Assembly: GCA_020347665.1 (NCBI GenBank)
Contig: CP070737.1
Coordinates: forward strand, 1,745,901-1,801,623
Direction of reading: 5' to 3'
Source: Nitrospiraceae bacterium
GTDB taxonomy: Bacteria > Nitrospirota > Thermodesulfovibrionia > Thermodesulfovibrionales > UBA6898
Length of the DNA: 55,723 nt
Shown: positions 43,960 through 52,993 of the stretch, one piece after another
Layout of the letters: each line of letters starts with the position of its first letter
Numbering within the stretch: position 1 is the first letter of the stretch
The notes under the pieces: model-generated
The model's database searches: none
Seen by the model: only the letters and a program-made list of their open reading frames with translations
Told to the model about the DNA's origin: nothing
Translations under genes and position numbers: made by a program

Positions 43960-45678
43960 GTGCTAATGGTATTGAGTGAAAATGCAAAATTAGTTCTTAA
44001 AAAGCGCTATCTGCTGAAAGACGCTTCAGGGACGGTTATCGAAAAACCTGAAGAAATGGTTAAACGTGTTGCGAAAACCATAGCTGGAGCCGAAACACAG
44101 CATTCAGATAAGGCTTCATATTGGGAAGAACGATTCTTTACTCTCATGCACGACCTAAAATTCCTTCCGAATTCTCCTGCTTTAATGAATGCAGGGAAGA
44201 GCATCGGACAACTCGCTGCATGTTTTGTTCTGCCGGTAGAAGATTCTATGGAAAGTATCTTCGGTTCTCTGAAGGACGCTGCATTGATTCTTCAGAGCGG
44301 CGGGGGAACGGGTTTTTCTTTTTCACACCTCAGGCCAAAAGCAGATATGGTGAGCTCGACTGGAGGCATCGCGAGCGGCCCGGTATCGTTCATGAAGGTC
44401 TATAATACGGCTACAGACGTGATAAAACAGGGAGGAGCGCGCAGAGGGGCAAATATGGGAATATTACGGGTAGATCATCCTGACGTGATCGATTTTATCC
44501 GCCTCAAAAGGCATCCCGGAGAGCTGGAGAATTTCAATATATCGGTTGCTGTTACTGATGCCTTTATGGATGCGTTATACGCGGACGGTGATTTCCAGTT
44601 GCTGAACCCCAGGACTCATGAAAAACACAGCTCTATAAAGGCACGGACAGTGTTCAACGAAATGATAGCAAGTGCATGGGAAACGGGGGACCCGGGTATA
44701 ATATTCATAGATGCAATAAACCGGTCAAACCCTACACCGCAGATAGGAATCATTGAGTCGACAAATCCCTGTGGAGAACAGCCACTGCTTCCATACGAAG
44801 CATGTATTCTTGGCTCAATGAACCTTTCCAAATACGTTCGCCGGACCGATGCCCGACCGCGTGTTGATTATCATAGCCTTTCGAATGATATAAAAACTGC
44901 GGTACGATTTCTCGATAATGCGATTGATATCAATAAATATCCCCTTCCTGACATTGAGAACATGCACAGAGGAAATAGGAAGATAGGGCTAGGGGTTATG
45001 GGTTGGGCAGACATGCTTATACGGCTGGAAATACCATACAGCAGCAGAAAGGCCTTTCTGCTGGCTGAGCAGTTGATGGAGTTTTTCAGGGATACAGCAT
45101 CGGGATATTCAGCTGAACTCGCCCGCGAACGCGGAGTTTTTCCGAACTTTCATGGTTCTATATATGATAATCCGGGCATGCCTCGCGTACGAAATGCCAC
45201 AACTACGACTATAGCCCCAACAGGCACATTATCCATTATTGCAGACTGTTCAAGCGGTATCGAGCCGCTGTACGCACTTGCCTATAAGAGGCTCATTATG
45301 GAGTCAGAATTGACAGAAATCAATACGGCATTTTTCGGTATCGCCCGGAAACAGGGATTTTATACCCCTGAATTGCAGGAAGAAATTGTTCACAAGGGAA
45401 CGCTGAGAGGCATAAAACAAATACCCGGAAAGATAAAGAAATTATTCAAAACTGCCCATGAGATCAATTACAGAGATCATATTGAAATGCAGGCATCATT
45501 TCAGAAGTTTACCGACAATGCAGTATCAAAGACAATTAATATGCCACAAACAGCAAAAAAGGAAGATGTGTCACAGGCCTTTTTTCTGGCCTATGAGAAA
45601 GGCTGCAAAGGTATTACTGTTTTCAGATACGGTACACAGAAAAAGGGTGCGCTGGTGCGCATACCTGATGCCGACTAA
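43960..45678 (+). CDS. nrdJ: adenosylcobalamin-dependent (class II) ribonucleotide reductase
   Basis: Reduces ribonucleotides to deoxyribonucleotides with a B12-generated thiyl radical, without needing oxygen. Active-site residues match the Thermotoga-type enzyme: Cys88 (LAACFVLP) and Cys282 (LPYEAC) as the redox pair, thiyl Cys271 and Glu273 in NPCGEQP, and TIAPTGTLSIIADCSSGIEP for substrate binding. At 572 residues it stops soon after KGCKGITVFRYG and lacks the usual C-terminal cysteine pair that re-reduces the active site. GTG 43960 is chosen; ATG 43966 is possible. Confidence 0.93.
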   Translation: MLMVLSENAKLVLKKRYLLKDASGTVIEKPEEMVKRVAKTIAGAETQHSDKASYWEERFFTLMHDLKFLPNSPALMNAGKSIGQLAACFVLPVEDSMESIFGSLKDAALILQSGGGTGFSFSHLRPKADMVSSTGGIASGPVSFMKVYNTATDVIKQGGARRGANMGILRVDHPDVIDFIRLKRHPGELENFNISVAVTDAFMDALYADGDFQLLNPRTHEKHSSIKARTVFNEMIASAWETGDPGIIFIDAINRSNPTPQIGIIESTNPCGEQPLLPYEACILGSMNLSKYVRRTDARPRVDYHSLSNDIKTAVRFLDNAIDINKYPLPDIENMHRGNRKIGLGVMGWADMLIRLEIPYSSRKAFLLAEQLMEFFRDTASGYSAELARERGVFPNFHGSIYDNPGMPRVRNATTTTIAPTGTLSIIADCSSGIEPLYALAYKRLIMESELTEINTAFFGIARKQGFYTPELQEEIVHKGTLRGIKQIPGKIKKLFKTAHEINYRDHIEMQASFQKFTDNAVSKTINMPQTAKKEDVSQAFFLAYEKGCKGITVFRYGTQKKGALVRIPDAD

Positions 45679-45729
45679 TCAGTAGTTTATATATCTATGA
45701 GTTGATCAAATGGTTTAGAATAAACAGCC

Positions 45730-46986
45730 ATGGATGTCCTTCTTGTCAATCCGAACAGGTATAAGAGTCCTCCGGTTCCTCCCATAGGACTGGAGCACGT
45801 ATCAGCGTATCTTGTTGAGCAGGGTCATAAGACAGTAGTAGTAGATTGTTGCTTTGTCGAAAATATACCCGCTGCACTTGACAGTGCCATAAATGCTTTT
45901 TCACCTGACATAGCTGGCATAACCATCAGAAATATTGATAGCGTACTTCTCCAAAACAATGAATTCTTTCTTGATGAAATCAAAGATATGGTGAATTACC
46001 TGAAAGAACACTGGGGATTACCGGTAATTATCGGCGGTACCGGGGTCTGGACAAATCCCGAAGGAGTTATGGAATATCTTAATGCTGATTATGTTGTCAG
46101 TGGGTCAGCCGAAGAATCGCTGCTCACCTGTCTGAACAGTATTGAAGACGGAAATCAGGAAAAGCGCTACTTCAAAGAATATGGAACAGGGACTATATAT
46201 TGTCCAAGAAATTCTGATCTCACTGATTATAGGAAATATTCTGATGCAAACGGGATAGCAGGTTTTCAGACCCACAAAGGATGCAGTTCTTCGTGTGTAT
46301 ATTGTATCGAGGCACATACGAGGGTCCGTTTTAAACACATAAAAGACACTATCAGAGAGATTCGCTGTCTTACAGAGGGGGGGTACCATCACTTTCATCT
46401 CTGTGACTCAGAATTCAATGAAGATCTTGATTTTGCGGCGGATTTCTGTGCTTCGCTCAACAAGAGCACCCTGAAGATAACATGGACTGCATACATGAAG
46501 CCGGCGAATTACAATAAGAAACTTTTTAGACTGATGAAAGAGACCGGGGTCTATCTCATCACCCTGACGGTGGATTCATTCAGAAAGTGCCCTGAGTATC
46601 AGGCAGATATAGAAAAGATGATTTTTATATCACAATCGTGCGGAATTAAGATGTCAATTGATTTTCTTACCGGGTTTCCGTATGAGAGCGAAGATGATAT
46701 CATACAGTGGTTTGATTTTTTCCGGAGATTACAACCGGAACGGGTGAACGTTAATACCTCTATCAGACTCTATAAAATACTCCCGATAACGGGTATTATT
46801 ATGAATGATTCTGCATTACGAAAATACCTTGTTGGTTATACTGGAGACGATACCCTGGTAAAGCCGGTCTTTTATAACCATATTGATTCTGCGAGACTGA
46901 CAGACCTTATTGCAGGAGACAGACTGTTCAGAATAGAGGGTATTGAACCGGGAGTAAATTATACAAGACTCGTACAGTCATCCTGA
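45730..46986 (+). CDS. B12-binding-like radical SAM protein
   Basis: 418 residues. The N-terminal Rossmann-like domain (MDVLLVNPN, PPIGLEHVSAYL) is of the cobalamin-binding type but lacks the DxHxxG motif, so lower-ligand B12 binding is not assured. The radical SAM domain has the cluster motif CSSSCVYC, then GGYHHFHLCDSEFNED. The family has diverse methyl- or sulfur-transfer roles; the substrate is unknown. It follows nrdJ by 51 bases with no clear ribosome-binding site, and no terminator lies between. Confidence 0.82.
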   Translation: MDVLLVNPNRYKSPPVPPIGLEHVSAYLVEQGHKTVVVDCCFVENIPAALDSAINAFSPDIAGITIRNIDSVLLQNNEFFLDEIKDMVNYLKEHWGLPVIIGGTGVWTNPEGVMEYLNADYVVSGSAEESLLTCLNSIEDGNQEKRYFKEYGTGTIYCPRNSDLTDYRKYSDANGIAGFQTHKGCSSSCVYCIEAHTRVRFKHIKDTIREIRCLTEGGYHHFHLCDSEFNEDLDFAADFCASLNKSTLKITWTAYMKPANYNKKLFRLMKETGVYLITLTVDSFRKCPEYQADIEKMIFISQSCGIKMSIDFLTGFPYESEDDIIQWFDFFRRLQPERVNVNTSIRLYKILPITGIIMNDSALRKYLVGYTGDDTLVKPVFYNHIDSARLTDLIAGDRLFRIEGIEPGVNYTRLVQSS

Positions 46987-47023
46987 TGCCGTATAGCTCG
47001 CCTTTTTTATTGACGGAATCAGA

Positions 47024-47051
47024 AGAGAAGGAATGATATTGTCCCTTCTCT
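47024..47051. terminator. hairpin between convergent genes
   Basis: AGAGAAGG (47024-47031) pairs perfectly with CCTTCTCT (47044-47051) over a 12-base loop. It lies between the stops of the radical SAM gene (+) and the channel gene (-). No strong T-run on either side, so termination may be bidirectional but weak. Confidence 0.45.
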
Positions 47052-47065
47052 CCTGATTGCTCTTC

Positions 47066-48559
47066 TTACGGATGTTTCGTTTTTTTCGTGTGCGTCCATT
47101 CCTCCAGTTTACGGGCAGCGATTTCACGTCCTCCTATACCGAAGGCTATCGCAACCGCTACCGCAGCAGCGCCGAAAAGAAGACCAAATGCGAGACTGAT
47201 AATTTCATTTGCCAGCCCCATCTGCCGCAAGGCCATTGCACCGGCAAGTGCCATAATAGAAACCTTGGCAGTCAGGGCAAGAAGGCCTGCCTGTGAGCTT
47301 CCGGAACCGATAACTTTCTGGGAAACAAGATTTGCGATATAGAGTCCAAGGCCGAAGATGACGAGTCCCAAGATAATATGACCTGCAAAGACCATAAACT
47401 GGGAAACGAGTTCAGACAGGGTGTCAAACCCGAGCAGACGTGATGCCTCCACCGTGGCAAAGAACATGGTAAGAATGAGCACCAGAGATCCTGCAATTGC
47501 TGATGGCGTCTGAGCACTTTCAGCAGGAGTTTCTTTCTGTAACCCGAGCAAAACAAATACATTGTTAAAGCCGATGCCGGCGAGTAAATTACTGACGAGT
47601 CCGGATATTACGCGACCGACAATATAAGCTATCACGAGTACTAACGTTGCGGTGAAGATGAGCGGCAGTGCACTGAATATCATGTTCAGCATATTGCTGG
47701 CAGGTTGAGTTATTGCATCAAGTGCCAGTGCATTAAGTGCAGCGGTAAGAACCGGAATCAGTATTAATATATACACAATCATTCCAATAAGGTCTGAAAT
47801 TCCTTTATTGCCGACCACCTTTGTTAAGCCGGCCTTTTCGCCAAGTTTTTCAGCGCCAGCAGCTGAAAGGAGGCTCGTTACAATCCGCTGTACAATTCTT
47901 GCAATAAACCATCCGACGACAAAGATGATTCCCGCTGTCAGGATATTCGGCAGGAATTCAAGTATCTTGTTCAGCATATTCCGGATAGGCTCGAGGAGGT
48001 CTTTCATGCCGAGAGCGCCCAGCACGCCGGGAAGGAAAAGCAGTAAAATAAGCCAGAAGATTGCGTCTCCGAGTGATTTCGTGAGCGGCATTTTCTTTTC
48101 TTCTTCCACTCCTGCTTCCTTACCGAGCCGTTCATCGAGCTTTGTGGCTCTTAGTGCACGTGAGACCACATGTCGTACTACCGTAGCAAGGACCCATGCG
48201 ACAAGCAGGAGTATTCCGGCACCGAGTAGTTTCGGAGCAAACTCAAAAAGCTGGTTCAATAAACGATTGAGTGGTTCAGTTATGATCGTAATACCAAGCG
48301 TCTGGAAAAAAGCAACAATAACAAACAACATGATGAGATAAAAAACTCCCTTGGCAATCCCTTTTTCTATTTCTATTTTTTTTGCCTTTTCCTCGCCGGC
48401 GATCATCTTTGCTACCCGGTCGTCGAGCGTTGTTTTACCCAGAAGCGTCTGGATAATTTTCGAAACGGCCAGGGCAATCAGCCATCCCAGAATCAGGATC
48501 GCAAGCGCTCCAAGAAGATTCGGGATATACGCCATGATTTCTTTTAGCATATTTTCCAT
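47066..48559 (-). CDS. multi-TM protein of the conserved-TM-helix (mechanosensitive channel-like) family
   Basis: 497 residues built of repeated units, each an amphipathic helix plus a TM helix: IPNLLGALAILILGWLIA, FAPKLLGAGILLLVAWVLA, FLPNILTAGIIFVVGWFIA and LPLIFTATLVLVIAYIVG. This is the TM-helix repeat seen in cyanobacterial and other MscS-related proteins. There is no canonical MscS beta domain, so channel activity is inferred. AAAGGGG precedes the ATG, and a plausible promoter lies 52-80 bases upstream. Confidence 0.8.
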   Translation of the reverse strand: MENMLKEIMAYIPNLLGALAILILGWLIALAVSKIIQTLLGKTTLDDRVAKMIAGEEKAKKIEIEKGIAKGVFYLIMLFVIVAFFQTLGITIITEPLNRLLNQLFEFAPKLLGAGILLLVAWVLATVVRHVVSRALRATKLDERLGKEAGVEEEKKMPLTKSLGDAIFWLILLLFLPGVLGALGMKDLLEPIRNMLNKILEFLPNILTAGIIFVVGWFIARIVQRIVTSLLSAAGAEKLGEKAGLTKVVGNKGISDLIGMIVYILILIPVLTAALNALALDAITQPASNMLNMIFSALPLIFTATLVLVIAYIVGRVISGLVSNLLAGIGFNNVFVLLGLQKETPAESAQTPSAIAGSLVLILTMFFATVEASRLLGFDTLSELVSQFMVFAGHIILGLVIFGLGLYIANLVSQKVIGSGSSQAGLLALTAKVSIMALAGAMALRQMGLANEIISLAFGLLFGAAAVAVAIAFGIGGREIAARKLEEWTHTKKTKHP

Positions 48560-48610
48560 ACAGATTTCCCCTTTCTAAAAGTTAATGTCATGAAAGAATC
48601 CCTTATGAAC

Positions 48611-48639
48611 AGCATAGAACACAATCGATCATGTTGCAA
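48611..48639 (-). promoter_or_regulatory. possible promoter for the mechanosensitive channel-like gene
   Basis: On the - strand, TTGCAA (48639-48634) and TATGCT (48616-48611) are 17 bases apart, each 4 of 6 to consensus. The remaining 200-base gap up to the DsrE-like stop shows no gene. Confidence 0.35.
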
Positions 48640-48763
48640 CCTCTTTTTGTAGAGAACAGAAAGCTGTTTCGGCAGGCAGGAATGCTCTGTACACAAGCGG
48701 GTTGTTTCTGCGTGCTGAGAAGGAGCAAGGCCTTAAGGAACTTATATCATCAGGAGCATAGTA

Positions 48764-49138
48764 TCAGAAGCTGAGGCTCTGTCTTTCAAGAAGCATCTCT
48801 GCAAGAAATGACCCCGGTTTGACAGTCGCACGCATGATCATTTCAGCGTCGTCGAGTCCGTACGGCTTTACGCATGATGCGCAGACATAGAAATTTACTC
48901 CAAAATCTTCCGTGAGGGTATAGAGTAATTCGTGCACTGGCGAGAACCCGTTTTTCTTCTGTCCTGCCATATTCTCTGCAAACCCTTTCTGAGCGAGCAT
49001 AACTCCTTCATTCATGAGGAAAAAATCAAGATCAATGTCAAATACCTTCATATTCGTGGCTAACTGCAAGGCGCCTGCAGCCATATCAGGCCTGTCAAAA
49101 GAATGAGTCAGAATAAACACAAATTTCTTCTGTTCCAA
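48764..49138 (-). CDS. DsrE-like family protein
   Basis: TTG 49138 is chosen because AAGGAGG precedes it by 7 bases; the longer ATG start at 49213 adds 25 residues without family similarity. The 124-residue protein has the DsrE fold pattern: KKFVFILTHSFDRPDMAAGAL, FDIDLDFFLMNEGVMLAQKG, then FYVCASCVKPYGL with a CxxC pair, which often carries or relays sulfur. It differs clearly from the 8525 protein. The role is uncertain; it is divergent from the NifU-like gene. Confidence 0.8.
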   Translation of the reverse strand: MEQKKFVFILTHSFDRPDMAAGALQLATNMKVFDIDLDFFLMNEGVMLAQKGFAENMAGQKKNGFSPVHELLYTLTEDFGVNFYVCASCVKPYGLDDAEMIMRATVKPGSFLAEMLLERQSLSF

Positions 49139-49265
49139 AGGGAGTCCTCCTTTTTCAGAGATGGTGACTGCAGTATACCATAAAAAAAGGATAATTTCGT
49201 AACTATGAAACAATAGATAAATTTATTACCTGCAATGAGAAAGATGTCGAAACATAATAATATAC

Positions 49266-49294
49266 TTGAATATTATGTCCTTTTTTACTATTAT
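49266..49294 (+). promoter_or_regulatory. predicted promoter for the NifU-amidase operon
   Basis: TTGAAT (49266-49271) and TATTAT (49289-49294) are 17 bases apart. The start site would fall about 7 bases later, within a few bases of the ATG at 49304, which has no Shine-Dalgarno. Confidence 0.45.
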
Positions 49295-49303
49295 GTTATA
49301 AAT

Positions 49304-49540
49304 ATGGAACACAATGTCTTAAAGGGAAAAATTGAAGAGGTTCTGGAAAAAGTGAGAACAGGCCTGCAGTCAGAAGGCGGTGACATCGAGCTCATTGATT
49401 TAAAAGATAATATTGTTTATGTGAAACTAACAGGGGCCTGCGGAACATGCCCGATGTCAACACTCACCATGAAAAACTGGGTTGAAACGACAATAAAAAA
49501 GGAGATTCCCGAGATAAAGGCTGTACAGGCTGTCGAGTAA
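49304..49540 (+). CDS. NifU-like C-terminal domain protein
   Basis: 78-residue iron-sulfur cluster scaffold or carrier of the NifU C-terminal (Nfu) type. EEVLEKVRTGLQSEGGDIEL precedes the cluster motif CGTC in GACGTCPMS. ATG 49304 is preferred over the upstream frame (open to 49235) because the NifU similarity begins there. Promoter and absent ribosome-binding site suggest a near-leaderless message. It begins a cluster with the amidase, EcfT-like and deacylase genes. Confidence 0.9.
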   Translation: MEHNVLKGKIEEVLEKVRTGLQSEGGDIELIDLKDNIVYVKLTGACGTCPMSTLTMKNWVETTIKKEIPEIKAVQAVE

Positions 49541-49567
49541 ATTCATTGACTCTCTGGGAGGCGCTTA

Positions 49568-50734
49568 TTGAGATTACATGAAAAAGTGAATCTGTTGAGC
49601 AGGGGCCTCTTTTCACTTTTTTTGATAATCTTTCTCTTGATACCGTTTCTTGCACCGGCTGCTGATCTTGTCGTTGTCAATAATATACGATTCTGGTCGT
49701 ATGACGATTATACGAGAATAGTTATCCATATTTCCGAAGAAGCGGAATATATTGAAAGACGTCTTAAAGATCCCGACAGACTTTACCTCGATATCCTTTT
49801 CAGTAGAATTGATGAAGAGATCAATAAGGATATAACCGTTGAAAACAGAATGCTCCAGGGAGTTCGAGCAGGTCAGTTCGATGAAAATACCGTAAGGGTT
49901 GTTCTTGACCTCAATACGATAAAGTATTACAAAATATTCATGCTTGATGAGCCATCTAGGATTGTTGTTGATGTGTTCGGACCAACGGTTTTTTCTTCAA
50001 AGAAGCGGATAGTGATTGATGCGGGGCATGGCGGCAAAGATCCAGGGGCAATCGGTCCCAAAAGGCTCCTCGAAAAAGATGTTGTTCTGGATATTGCCAT
50101 TAAATTAAAAAAGGAATTGGCCAGACATAAGAATTATGAAGTATTCCTCACCAGAGACAGGGACATATTTATTCCTCTGGAACAGCGAACTGCTATAGCA
50201 AATAGTAAGAATGCTGACCTTTTCGTATCAATTCATGCCAATGCAAGCCCGAGACGATCTCTCAGGGGTATTGAAACGTATTTTTTGAACTGGACTGATG
50301 AAGAAGAGGCTCTAAAAGTTGCAGCACGGGAAAATGCTATTTCCATGAAACAGATGAGAAAAATAGGCAAGAAAATGAATGTCCTCGACATCATGCTGAA
50401 TGACCTGTCACGGGCATACAAAAGGGACGAATCAAACAAACTGGCTCATTTTGTGCAGGATGCTATGGTAATAAAACTGAATCAACAGTACCGGCACTCA
50501 ATCGTGGATTTGGGAGTTAAACGGGGATACTTTTTTGTGCTCGTGGGAGCTGATATGCCGTCCGTGCTGGTTGAGGTGTCATTTATAACGAACCTTCTTG
50601 AAGCGAAGCTGCTGAGAAAGGATTCATACCGGGAACGTCTTGCCTATTCAATCGCCTCCGGGATAAATCAGTATATGTCAGTTATACCACAGAGACAGAC
50701 TGTAGCTGAAGCAGGAAAATCTCTTGCCCCCTGA
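49568..50734 (+). CDS. N-acetylmuramoyl-L-alanine amidase (AmiC-type, AMIN + Amidase_3)
   Basis: Periplasmic zinc amidase that cleaves peptidoglycan stem peptides, used in cell separation. TTG 49568 has GGGAGG 6 bases upstream and gives a signal peptide (residues about 11-32). The AMIN targeting domain follows (about 33-125: VVNNIRFWSYDDYTRIVIHI), then Amidase_3 from about 150 with zinc ligands in VIDAGHGGKDPGAIG, the Glu in LEKDVVLDI, and SIHANASP, plus VEVSFITN at the end. 388 residues. It overlaps the next gene by 11 bases. Confidence 0.93.
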   Translation: MRLHEKVNLLSRGLFSLFLIIFLLIPFLAPAADLVVVNNIRFWSYDDYTRIVIHISEEAEYIERRLKDPDRLYLDILFSRIDEEINKDITVENRMLQGVRAGQFDENTVRVVLDLNTIKYYKIFMLDEPSRIVVDVFGPTVFSSKKRIVIDAGHGGKDPGAIGPKRLLEKDVVLDIAIKLKKELARHKNYEVFLTRDRDIFIPLEQRTAIANSKNADLFVSIHANASPRRSLRGIETYFLNWTDEEEALKVAARENAISMKQMRKIGKKMNVLDIMLNDLSRAYKRDESNKLAHFVQDAMVIKLNQQYRHSIVDLGVKRGYFFVLVGADMPSVLVEVSFITNLLEAKLLRKDSYRERLAYSIASGINQYMSVIPQRQTVAEAGKSLAP

Positions 50735-51341
50735 AGTAAGTATTATCCTATATATTGCATTCGTTGTTTCACTTTTTTTTCTCTCGCATGTGACACCTTA
50801 CCTGGTCTTACTTGTGGTGATGATCTTTCTTCTCATGACCGTACCGCGCAGCCAGCTGAAAGCGGGAATGCTGCCGATAAGTCTTTTTCTTCTCTTCACC
50901 TTCATCAGCAATGTGATCAATCAGCACGGAAGAATCCTTTTTACAGCGGGTCCGTTTATGATCACTGATGAAGGCCTGAACATTGCCATGGTAAGGACGG
51001 TCAGGCTCTTCCTGATGATTGCAGGGGTGAAGCTGATGATGGCCCGTATGAAGACAGAGGATATTATTCATGCGGTTGGCCGACTCTTGAGCCCCCTGGA
51101 AAAATTAGGGTTGCCCATAAGGGATTTTTTTGAAACTATGGGGCTGACCATCAAATGTTTTCCGGTGTTAAAGAAGATGGCATCGGAAACGTACCGTAAA
51201 AAAATGCAGGCAGAAACAGTGCACGGATTCTGGAATAAAACAAAATTGGTATCACTGTTTCTTCTTCCCATGTTCATAAAAAGTATTCAATCTCCTGAGA
51301 CATTTTTCAGAGAATCGGATACCCGTGAAAAAGAAAGCTGA
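50724..51341 (+). CDS. EcfT/CbiQ-like membrane protein
   Basis: 205-residue protein with about five hydrophobic helices, resembling the transmembrane coupling subunit (EcfT/CbiQ) of ECF vitamin and metal importers: TVRLFLMIAGVKLMMARM, then IHAVGRLLSPLEKLGLP and the amphipathic coupling stretch around FPVLKKMASETYRKKM. No S-component or ATPase gene is adjacent. TTG 50724 has AGGAA 7 bases upstream. It overlaps both neighbours, tying it to wall-related genes. Confidence 0.65.
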   Translation: MPPEVSIILYIAFVVSLFFLSHVTPYLVLLVVMIFLLMTVPRSQLKAGMLPISLFLLFTFISNVINQHGRILFTAGPFMITDEGLNIAMVRTVRLFLMIAGVKLMMARMKTEDIIHAVGRLLSPLEKLGLPIRDFFETMGLTIKCFPVLKKMASETYRKKMQAETVHGFWNKTKLVSLFLLPMFIKSIQSPETFFRESDTREKES

Positions 51342-52905
51342 TGTTCTCATAAGAGGCGGTTTGATATACGACGGGAGTATGTCAGAACCGTATCTATCGG
51401 ACATAGAAATATCCGGTGATCGTATTTCTGACATTGGGGCGACAGAGAGACAGGAAGCAGCATGCATTATTGATGCCCGTGAAATGATTGTTGCACCGGG
51501 TTTTGTTGATACCCATGCTCATTCGGATTTCACCATTATTGCTGATCCGAGAGCCGAGAGTAAAATGTATCAGGGGATAACAACCGAAATAAACGGGAAC
51601 TGCGGATTATCCGCAGCACCGCTTTACGGATCAGTAATTGAAAAACGATCGGAAGATCTTAAGGAACTTGGCATCCGGGAAAGATGGAAGACTCTGAAGG
51701 AATATTTTGCAATTGTTCAGCAGAGGGGGATTTCGATCAATATGGCAACACTTGTCGGACACGGTAATATACGGGGTGCGGTTCTCGGCTATAGTGACCG
51801 GACTGCTACCCGGAAAAACCTGGATGCAATGAATGTGTTAATTAAGGCTGCACTTGAGGAAGGCGCCATAGGCCTTTCAACCGGGCTGATCTACCCGCCC
51901 GGTGTTTATGCCAACACTGAAGAGTTGTTAACACTTGCAAAGAATCTATCGGATAGATCGTCTGTTTTTACCAGCCACATGAGAAGCGAGGGTGACGAGG
52001 TTATTGAATCGGTTGAGGAGTTGATCACGATTGGAAAGGCCGGCACAAAGGTACATATTGCTCACCTCAAGACAGCCGGTAAACAGAACTGGGCCAAGGC
52101 TAGCCAAATAATTTCCCTCTTGAACCGTTGTGTAGAAAGTGGCATGAAGATAACCTGTGACCGTTATCCCTATACGGCTTCGAGTACAGATCTGGATTCG
52201 ATATTGCCTACGTGGGTATTTGAGGGGGGGGACGCGGCAGAGATGAAACGGCTCAGTGATGAAAAACTGCGGAAGAGAATTGAAAATGAGATGTTGATGT
52301 CTATTGAAGATGACACCTTCTGGGATCAGGTAATAATCTCTTCTGTTGTAACTGAAAAGAACAGGTGGATGGAAGGTGAGAGGATAGCGGATATCAGCAG
52401 AAAGCTACGCATGCAGCCGCTCGATATTTTTTTCAAGATGCTCGTGGAAGAAAACCTTCGGGTAGGAGCGATATTCTCTCAGATGAGTGAAGAAAATTTA
52501 AGAAAATTTCTTTCCCTTCCGTTCTGCATGATCGGCTCTGACAGTTCGGCGCGGTGTTTTGATGGCCCTACAAAGCAGGGAAAGCCTCATCCAAGAGGGT
52601 TTGGTACATTTCCGAGGGTCTTCGGCGTATATGTACGAGATGAACATATTATCGATATGGCACATGCAATTCATAAGACTACTCTGCTTCCGGCAATGAC
52701 CTTTGGTCTTACCGGAAGGGGACACATCAAGAAGGGAATGTATGCAGATATCGTAGTTTTTGACCCGCAGAAGATCAGAGATACAGCAACCTATGAAAAT
52801 CCATTCCAGAAGCCTGAGGGCATATACCATGTGCTGGTTAACGGTGTGCCAGCTGTTTTTGAAGGTGAACCCACCGGCAGGCATGCGGGAAGAATCTTGA
52901 GATAG
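51325..52905 (+). CDS. N-acyl-D-amino-acid deacylase family amidohydrolase
   Basis: 526-residue zinc hydrolase of the amidohydrolase superfamily, D-aminoacylase type, which removes acyl groups from N-acyl-D-amino acids or related substrates. Seen: VAPGFVDTHAHSDF (HxH), NCGLSAAP, EEGAIGLSTGLIYPPG, VHIAHLKTAG, CDRYPYTASSTDL and GSDSSAR with the catalytic Asp. Starts at GTG 51325 inside the EcfT-like gene. Substrate inferred from family; the location after a peptidoglycan amidase hints at D-amino-acid containing wall fragments. Confidence 0.88.
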   Translation: MKKKADVLIRGGLIYDGSMSEPYLSDIEISGDRISDIGATERQEAACIIDAREMIVAPGFVDTHAHSDFTIIADPRAESKMYQGITTEINGNCGLSAAPLYGSVIEKRSEDLKELGIRERWKTLKEYFAIVQQRGISINMATLVGHGNIRGAVLGYSDRTATRKNLDAMNVLIKAALEEGAIGLSTGLIYPPGVYANTEELLTLAKNLSDRSSVFTSHMRSEGDEVIESVEELITIGKAGTKVHIAHLKTAGKQNWAKASQIISLLNRCVESGMKITCDRYPYTASSTDLDSILPTWVFEGGDAAEMKRLSDEKLRKRIENEMLMSIEDDTFWDQVIISSVVTEKNRWMEGERIADISRKLRMQPLDIFFKMLVEENLRVGAIFSQMSEENLRKFLSLPFCMIGSDSSARCFDGPTKQGKPHPRGFGTFPRVFGVYVRDEHIIDMAHAIHKTTLLPAMTFGLTGRGHIKKGMYADIVVFDPQKIRDTATYENPFQKPEGIYHVLVNGVPAVFEGEPTGRHAGRILR

Positions 52906-52993
52906 TCCAGACATGACAAAAATCGCTGGCAGACAAAAATTCCTGATGATAATTAAAGATGATTTCCTGTCAATTTTATGATATATTTTTCGT

